NCBI GenBank assembly: GCA_027886185.1
Contig: WOAB01000598.1
Span: 1,798,001 to 1,862,000 of the forward strand
Source of the DNA: Rheum nobile
Lineage: Eukaryota > Streptophyta > Magnoliopsida > Caryophyllales > Polygonaceae
Length of the DNA: 64,000 bases
Reading direction: 5' to 3'
The notes under the pieces were generated by a model. It searched no databases. It was not told where the DNA came from and worked only from the letters and a program-made list of their open reading frames with translations. Below are positions 58,352 to 64,000 of this stretch, one piece after another; within the stretch, counting starts at the first letter, position 1; each line of letters starts with the position of its first letter. A program made the position numbers and the translations under genes.

Positions 58352-59575
58352 TCAACTTGGGTTGCTCATAGCAACTGAGCACCTGGGATCTGGATCTGGG
58401 GGGTGCCTCTTTGTATGCTCTATGTTGAGCGTGACCCCCAATCTCCTGCACTTCTTTGTGGGTGTATCGTTGTGCATACCCATGAACGCGCTTGCCATCT
58501 TCAGAAATGGTCTACCAATCATCTTAGGGGCTTCATGTGTATCTTGCCCCGTATCCAGCATATAAAAATTCACCGCTTGAATCAAGGCCTCCTTTTTGTG
58601 TTTCCCCTTTGGTTTCTTTTTGATCATGCCTAGCACCTTTAACATTTCCTTGCAGCGAGGGGTGCTGTCAGCCAGATGGACCAAAGGGATGGTTGCCTTG
58701 GGACTACTGAAGGTGTCAAATAAGCCTTTGTCGCTCCCCACCTTTTGGGTGTCCTTCAGAGCCTCAGGGGAGGGTGTAACGGGATGCGATGCGACGAGCG
58801 GGAAGGAGTTGAGACGCACAAACTCATCATAGGCAGCCTCCAGAGGGTTGGGGACTGCCGGGGCATTTTTGAGAGAAACGGGTGTCTCAGGGGTATTTCC
58901 GTGATCGCGGTACTCCTCCTCATCGTCGCTCCAATCCTCCTCAAATCTCAAAAAGTACTCCTCTTCCGAAATTATCGGCCATTCAACCCCGTAAGGATCT
59001 ACCCAGACCTCATCAGCATAACTGGAATTTTGGACGATGGGTCGCGGCGAGATCTCACAGGAAAACACTCCGTCCACCGCGGGGCGGTGGTCATCGCCGC
59101 GAGGCGGTGAGGTCGCGGTGGAGTTACTGAGGCTCGCCGCCGGGTCGCGGTCAGTCTCGCCGCGGGGCGGTGAGATAACTGGGACTTCACGCCGGGTCGC
59201 GGTGAGAGGTGACGTGGGGCGGTGGGTGATGTTCTCCATCTCATATTCGTCCTCCTCTTCAGCACTAGGAGGAACGACCAGTTGCTTTCCGCTCCGGAGG
59301 ATTTCAGCACTAACGTTTTCCGTCGGGTTTACTACCGTTTGAGATGGTAGATTCCCCGACATCCTAGCATCGATCCGTGTAATCTCCTCCGTCAACTGTC
59401 TCATCTGCCTTTCTAAATCCTTCATGCTTGACTCAGTAGTTTGAGAAGAAGCTTGGACGAGGTCCACTAGTCTTTCTAAATTCTTGATGCTTGACTCCCT
59501 GGTTTGAGCACGAGTGGCAAAGTGCTGAGTCAAGGTCCTGAGCATCTCTTCAGTTGACAAATTTGGTTTGGACAT
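58352..59575 (-). pseudogene. T2 gag-pro remnant
   Basis: A 407-codon frame. The first 75 residues are coiled-coil-like (repeated SSxKNLERLVD and SSMKDLERQMRQL), like the end of T1 gag. It then has NLPSQTVVNPTENV and LRSGKQ, the usual gag-to-protease linker, an acidic segment, and near the C-terminus MIGRPFLKMASAFMG, the last protease motif. The DLGAS active-site segment is absent. Part of the middle (SPPRGETDRDPAAS, RGDDHRPAVDG) is simply translated GC motif array. The function, if any, is unknown. Confidence 0.6.
59041..59226. repeat. GC motif array in the T2 reading frame
   Basis: CCGCGGGGCGGTG at 59077, CCGCGAGGCGGTG at 59097, CCGCCGGGTCGCGG at about 59137, CCGCGGGGCGGTG at about 59159, CGCCGGGTCGCGGTG at about 59190 and CGTGGGGCGGTG at about 59212. 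Successive pairs are about 20-22 bp apart, as in the LTR. Confidence 0.8.
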
Positions 59576-59608
59576 TGGTGGGCTATGCTCGTATGCCGGA
59601 TTGTATTG

Positions 59609-59777
59609 TTATGGAGCACCCTGCTGGAAGAAAGATTGCGGCTCTGGGTAGAACTCCTGGTGGTCATAACCATATGAATGGTATTGATGGTACCCAAAAC
59701 TCGAATTGGGGTGATCCCTCCACCCTGAGTTGTATGAGTATGAGTATGGGTCATATCGCGGCTCTCCCCAGGAATTC
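59609..59777 (-). pseudogene. T2 gag C-terminal exon remnant
   Basis: After a strong acceptor (TTTTTGTTACAG, about 59779-59790) the minus strand reads ATGAATTCC and MNSWGEPRYDPYSYSYNSG, then WRDHPNSSFGYHQ, homologous to RPRYDPYSSTYNLGWRDHPN in T1 gag. TAA at 59609-59611 separates it from the next frame (QYNPAYEHSPPMSKPN), fitting CAA to TAA. The gag core and zinc knuckle that precede this in T1 are missing. Confidence 0.65.
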
Positions 59778-59826
59778 ATATCTGTAACAAAAATCAAAAA
59801 AGGGAAAGCAAAAATTAGTAGCACGG

Positions 59827-59852
59827 GTGTGGACCGTAAGATAGGTCCACAC
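59827..59852 (-). promoter_or_regulatory. Leader hairpin in T2, start codon lost
   Basis: The same 9-bp inverted repeat and 8-base loop as T1 (GTGTGGACC...GGTCCACAC). The T1 ATG is ACG here (plus 59835-59837), while both stem arms are unchanged. Confidence 0.75.
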
Positions 59853-59900
59853 CAAAGTAACACACACACGAACAAACACACAGAAAAATCAAAACTTGCC

Positions 59901-59918
59901 TCCCCGGCAACGGTGCCA
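59901..59918 (-). promoter_or_regulatory. T2 primer-binding site, tRNA-Asp type
   Basis: The minus strand reads TGGCACCGTTGCCGGGGA, one base from the T1 site, three bases from the LTR. Confidence 0.8.
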
Positions 59919-59921
59919 ATT

Positions 59922-61562
59922 TGATAAGGCGTTGTCGTGACACCTTAAACAAAATAATCATAACAAACCTAAACAAGTAGTAGAGGCAAGCGAGGGTCGA
60001 TCCCACAGGGAGGAAGTGATCAATCTAAGTATTTATGAGCATGCAAAGTAACAAAGGGGGGTTTTGATTATCAAGCAGAGCAAAGCAAACAGGTTTAATT
60101 GACTTGAGAATATGGTTGGGGAAAGTAGTTCCACTAGAACGAGATCCACAATACAGAGATATAAGTTGATCACAGAAATCTATTCAATCCAAGTTCTTTT
60201 ACTATTCTTATGGTTGTTCCCACCCTGATCTTAAGTACTACCGATTCTCACAGTTGTCGATAGACTTATTACTATGCCAATGATAAAATACCACCAGTCA
60301 CGCCTGTCACGCGGTACCAGACCAGGGTACTTTACCACCAACAAAGCAATAGCAATGCACACAAGGATATAAGATACATGCAAGTAGAAAGACGTACAAG
60401 TACTCACTCCCCTACTTAACATGCAACTGATTCTCACTCATAATTGTACGCTCGGAACCCCTATACGCACAATCATGTTTGCCACTAGATAAGCACTCGG
60501 AACCCCTATATGCAAATCCTAGCAATTGATAAATAGTATTCAACCTAGCTGGCCAGACTATGAAGAATAACGATAAATCAATAATCAATATATCCATGAG
60601 AATCAAACCAACATACATAAGAATAAGAACAAGGAATAGAAATCTCATAACCGAATCAACTGTATTGCTTCAAACGTCTAGCGAAACAAAGGTGTTTAGC
60701 TCTCCATGGGTTGAAAACCCTGGAGGCAGAATGAAAACGAGTCTCTAAAACTAAATTGTATCTTGTGGCAACTAGGTTAACAAAAGTATTTAACCTAATT
60801 CTAAAAAGTGATAAAAATAATAAAAGGAAATAATAATAAAATAATTAAAGGAAATAAACGATCGAAATCCCGAGAAATTAATCCCGTAATTCACGTGCAA
60901 GCATCCTCGCGGTCAGCTTCTCTCGCAAGCTGCATCTCGTCCCAGCAATTCATCAACAGCAAAGCTCGGCCCACAACAAATCAGCAGCGCAGCGGCCCAA
61001 TTCATTCTTGTATCAGCTCCACAATTGGCCCAACTAGCAGCAGCGGCCTCCTGACGTCACGACGACATCATCCCGCATCTTCTGCTTCCAATTCAGCACT
61101 TTCCTTCACGCGACCACTGCTTCTTCATTTTAATTGGGCTCCAGCCGTCATGGGCTTTTCATCTTCAGCGGCCCAATTTCCTCCTTCTTCACGGGCTGTC
61201 TTCAATTCCAGCACTCACGCGGCTTGTAATTTATTCCGCTGGTTTGCCTCGCGTCCCAGCACATGGCCGCGGGGTGTGATTTCCACCGCGGGGCGGCATC
61301 CTTCTCTGAGACCCACCGCCGGGTCGCGGTGGATCTGACGCGGGGCGGTGACACTCCAATGTGGTTCCTTCATAGATTTTCAACGTCTTCTCAAGTGGTC
61401 AACTCCTCTTCCTCTGGATGTCTTCAATTAGCTCTTCCAGACCACCAAAATCACACTTCACCACTTTAACTCCATAATCTCCAATTGTGCTCTAAACCAT
61501 CCAAATGGCGCCTCAAACCTGGTAATAATCCTTAGATATGTGCTACAAAATAGCACTCATCG
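59922..61562 (-). repeat. T2 right LTR (1641 bp)
   Basis: It matches the left LTR along its length with scattered substitutions. The T-arm-like box is at 59993-60003. The GC array (about 61266-61350) has one fewer 20-bp unit, which accounts exactly for the length difference. Confidence 0.9.
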
Positions 61563-64000
61563 CATAGACTACCACGTAAAACATAGTGGTGTGCACAGGT
61601 TGTGTAGTGGACCGTATAGAGGACAACCTACATCGTGCATATTGAGTTGCAAGAAGGTCGCCCTTTACAAAACTGGATGGTCAATGCACTTGGTCCAGAA
61701 TGCTCCATAAACGTTTGCACGGTCCGAGCGTCAGGTGCATGGGCCGTGAACTCATCATGGGTGAGAAATGTGACAAGTCGAGGATCAAGGGGTTTGTCTA
61801 TGATCGTTAGGAGTCTCGCTAGTAGTGCGCTCATTGCTTCCTTGATCTTCATGGCTCTTGACCGGGTTATGGGCCCATCAAAAGGCACTCAAATCAATTC
61901 ATCAACATCTTTCATAGTCATGTTTGAACATGTGCCATCACTCTCCCCCACTTGGCCTCGAATTGTCAGGGATTCGTCGTCCATGTATTCAAATGAAATG
62001 TAGGGGGTTAAGTCAACCACGTTGAAGGTAGAATGCACACCATACTCGCCGGAGAGACCTAAGCGGTAAGTAGTGTCTCCAATCCTCTTCACCACTCGAA
62101 AAGGACCATCTCCTATAGGATAAAGCTTGGATTTTCTCTTAGTAGGAAACCTTTTCTTCCTCAAATACAACACCACCAAGTTTCCTTCTTCAATTATCTT
62201 TTTTTCTAGCCATTGTTAGCTTGGACCTTGTATTGGTGTGCTCGCCTCTACAACTGCAAGTGAGTCCTCTCATGGAGCTTTTGAATGAACTCAGCCATCT
62301 CCTTAGCCTTCAAATTCTCCTTCTCCTTCAAAGGCAGTGACATCAAGTCCACAAGGGTGTGGGGATTACAACCATACACCACTTCAAATGGTTTCATCTT
62401 GGTTGTGCTATTTATGGACCTGTTAAAAGCAAAATCCACAAAAGGCAAGCAATCTTCCCAATGTTTGAGGTTAGACTTAAGCATAGTACGAAGTAATACA
62501 CCTAATGTTCTACTAGTTACCTCTGTTTGGCCATCGGTTTGGGAGTGACATGAAGTAGAAAATAAAAATTTAATCCCCAACTTAGACCATATGGTCTTCC
62601 AAACATAGCTCAAGATCTTAGCATCACAATAAGAAATAATGGCCGGTGCAAGGAATACCATGTAATCTAATAATTTCCCTAAAGAGTAAGTCAACTACAT
62701 GTGATGCATAATCAGTTTTGTAACAAGATATACAATGATCCATTTTAGAGAACCAATCAACAACTACAAATATGGAGTCTTTCCACTCTTAGTCCTAGAC
62801 AATCCCACTATAAAGTCCATAGAATTGGCCTCCCAAAGGGCTGTAGGGATTGGTTGGGGCGTGTAAAGACCATGGGGATTCAATTTAGACTTTGCCTTAT
62901 CACATGTAACACAATAATTGCAAAATCTTAGCACAAAATTAGTCATCTTAGGCCAATAGAAGTGTCTTTTTTAAAACATGCAATGTCTTATCTACTCCCA
63001 TGTTTTCTCTACTCTCGTGCACTTCTAATGTCAACAACCCACATATAGATGAAGTTGGAATGAACAATTTTCCATATTTAAACAAGAAACCATCATCTAA
63101 GCAATAGGTGTTCCATTCTCCTTTGTGAAGCAATGATTAAACATATCCCTAAGAAATCATCCAACACATAAAGGTATTTAATCATAGCAAAACCAAGTAT
63201 GGTAGAATTAAAATGAGTAAGAAGAGTATACATGCATGATAGGGTGTCCGCTACGACATATTCCTTTTCTTGTTTGTGCTTCACAACGTAGGGAAAAGTC
63301 TCCATAAACTCCACCCATCGTGCATGATGACGATTCAATTTCGATTAGCCTTTAAGGAACTTCAATGCTTCATGGTCTGTAGGAATCACGAACTCCTTAG
63401 GCCAAAGGTAGTGTTTCCATGTCTTTACACGCTAATTAAGGCATTGATCTTCTTTTCATAGGATGGGTAGTTCAACTGAACTCCTCTTAGTTTCTCGTTG
63501 AAATAATCAATGGGATTCCTATCTTGCAATTACACTCCTCCAATGCCATGTCAAGAAGCATCACACTCCACCTCAAACATCCTATAAAACTCAAGAAGCT
63601 GCAAGAGTGAGGCATGTCAAAGCCGGTCCTTGATAGTGTCAAAGGCAGCTTGACGCTTCTCCTTCAATACAAATGGATCATTTATCATGGTTAGAATGTG
63701 AAATGGGCCAAGAATGGAGCTGAAATCACGCACATAATGCCTATATAAGCCAGCGAGTCTAAGGAACGAGCAAACCATGGTGGCGGTAGTGGGCTACAAC
63801 CACTCTACTATAGCCTTTTCCTTGTCTTCATCTATCGTAAATCCATCTTTAAAAACAAAAACCCAATAAAAGCAATAGAAGAAGAGAAAAATGTACATTT
63901 CTTAAGTTTAACATAAATTTTCTCAAGTCTAAGACCCTCTAAGACAACCCTAAGATGTTCAACATGCTATTTCAAGGATTTTCTATAAATATGGATAACT
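61563..64000 (-). mobile_element. Decayed chromovirus-like Gypsy element, truncated by the window edge
   Basis: On the minus strand, from right to left: reverse transcriptase remnants (63.4-64.0 kb), RNase H tail (MNRHHARWVEFMETFPYVV, 63093-63338), integrase zinc region (FCNYCVTCDKAKSK, 62764-62946), integrase core end (SCHSQTDGQTEVTSRTLG, 62248-62694), the GDGPFRVVKRIGDTTY part (61889-62179) and DGPITRSRAMKIKEAM (61628-61888). The same lineage as the element at 24637-32329, but far more decayed, with many frame changes. No LTR is visible. T2 abuts or interrupts it at 61562. Confidence 0.8.

Larger units (their letters stand above)
55292..61562 (-). mobile_element. T2: Tat-type Gypsy derivative without gag core, protease core or pol
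   Basis: Two long LTRs (1661 and 1641 bp), a tRNA-Asp-type primer site and an internal region of about 3 kb whose only sizeable frame is a remnant of the gag-pro C-part. The leader hairpin, the RYDPYS...GWRDHPN phrase and the GCAACCCGAGGTATG donor align it with T1. No target duplication matches (CAATT left, CATAG right) and the right LTR ends in CG rather than CA. It is flanked on the right by a decayed Gypsy element. It could move only with help in trans. Confidence 0.8.

Overview
The window reads as nuclear repeat-rich DNA of a flowering plant, most likely a eudicot. It is almost entirely transposable elements nested in one another, with AT-rich filler, long (CT)n/(GA)n runs, introns with GT/AG borders and plant-type retroelement lineages. 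The only trace of a conserved cellular gene is two exon-like fragments resembling the vacuolar H+-ATPase subunit F gene. No rRNA, tRNA, CRISPR array or bacterial operon is present.

Layout, left to right. 1-4475: a decayed minus-strand Copia element that runs off the left edge. 5617-11893: a minus-strand Tat/Athila-type Gypsy derivative (here T1) with gag, protease and an ATHILA ORF-1-like gene but no reverse transcriptase or integrase; it has a tRNA-Asp primer site and clusters of the 12-bp palindrome CCGCGATCGCGG. 13309-14078: a probable solo LTR. About 15.0-33.2 kb: a large Mutator-like element (MULE) carrying a plus-strand multi-exon gene set ending in a Ulp1-type (C48) protease domain and a minus-strand FAR1/MULE transposase. 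Its introns and spacers are filled with a degenerate box, roughly RRTAT(T/G)CA, repeated at a 21-bp phase. A 7.7-kb chromovirus-like Gypsy element (24637-32329) sits inside the transposase exon. 33.2-36.1 kb: low-complexity and unassigned DNA, then a VHA-F-like exon. 36113-43199: a Sirevirus-like Copia element with TSD CAAAC, which separates the two VHA-F-like exons. 44.8-48.4 kb: a second MULE transposase fragment, a fold-back cluster, and a 1.19-kb tandem duplication ending in a Helitron-like 3' terminus. 49019-53947: a complete, apparently intact Tork/Tnt1-like Copia element (1312-codon polyprotein, LTRs differing at two sites by eye, identical TSD ATGTT). 55292-61562: a second Tat-type derivative (T2) lacking the gag core and the protease core. 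61563-64000: a decayed chromovirus-like Gypsy element that runs off the right edge.

The most interesting signals are cis-acting arrays rather than proteins. T1 and T2 have different LTRs and different motif cores (CCGCGATCGCGG against CCGCGGGGCGGTG), yet both place GC-rich motifs about 20 bp apart in the LTR U3 and again in the gag-pro region. The two T2 LTRs differ in length by exactly one 20-bp motif unit. T1 and T2 also share a hairpin at the gag start site and a T-arm-like box about 70 bp from the internal end of every LTR. The MULE carries an independent 21-bp-phased system. Both spacings equal about two helical turns.

Limits: everything was read by eye. Family names rest on recognised motifs, exon borders are approximate, and no similarity search was possible.
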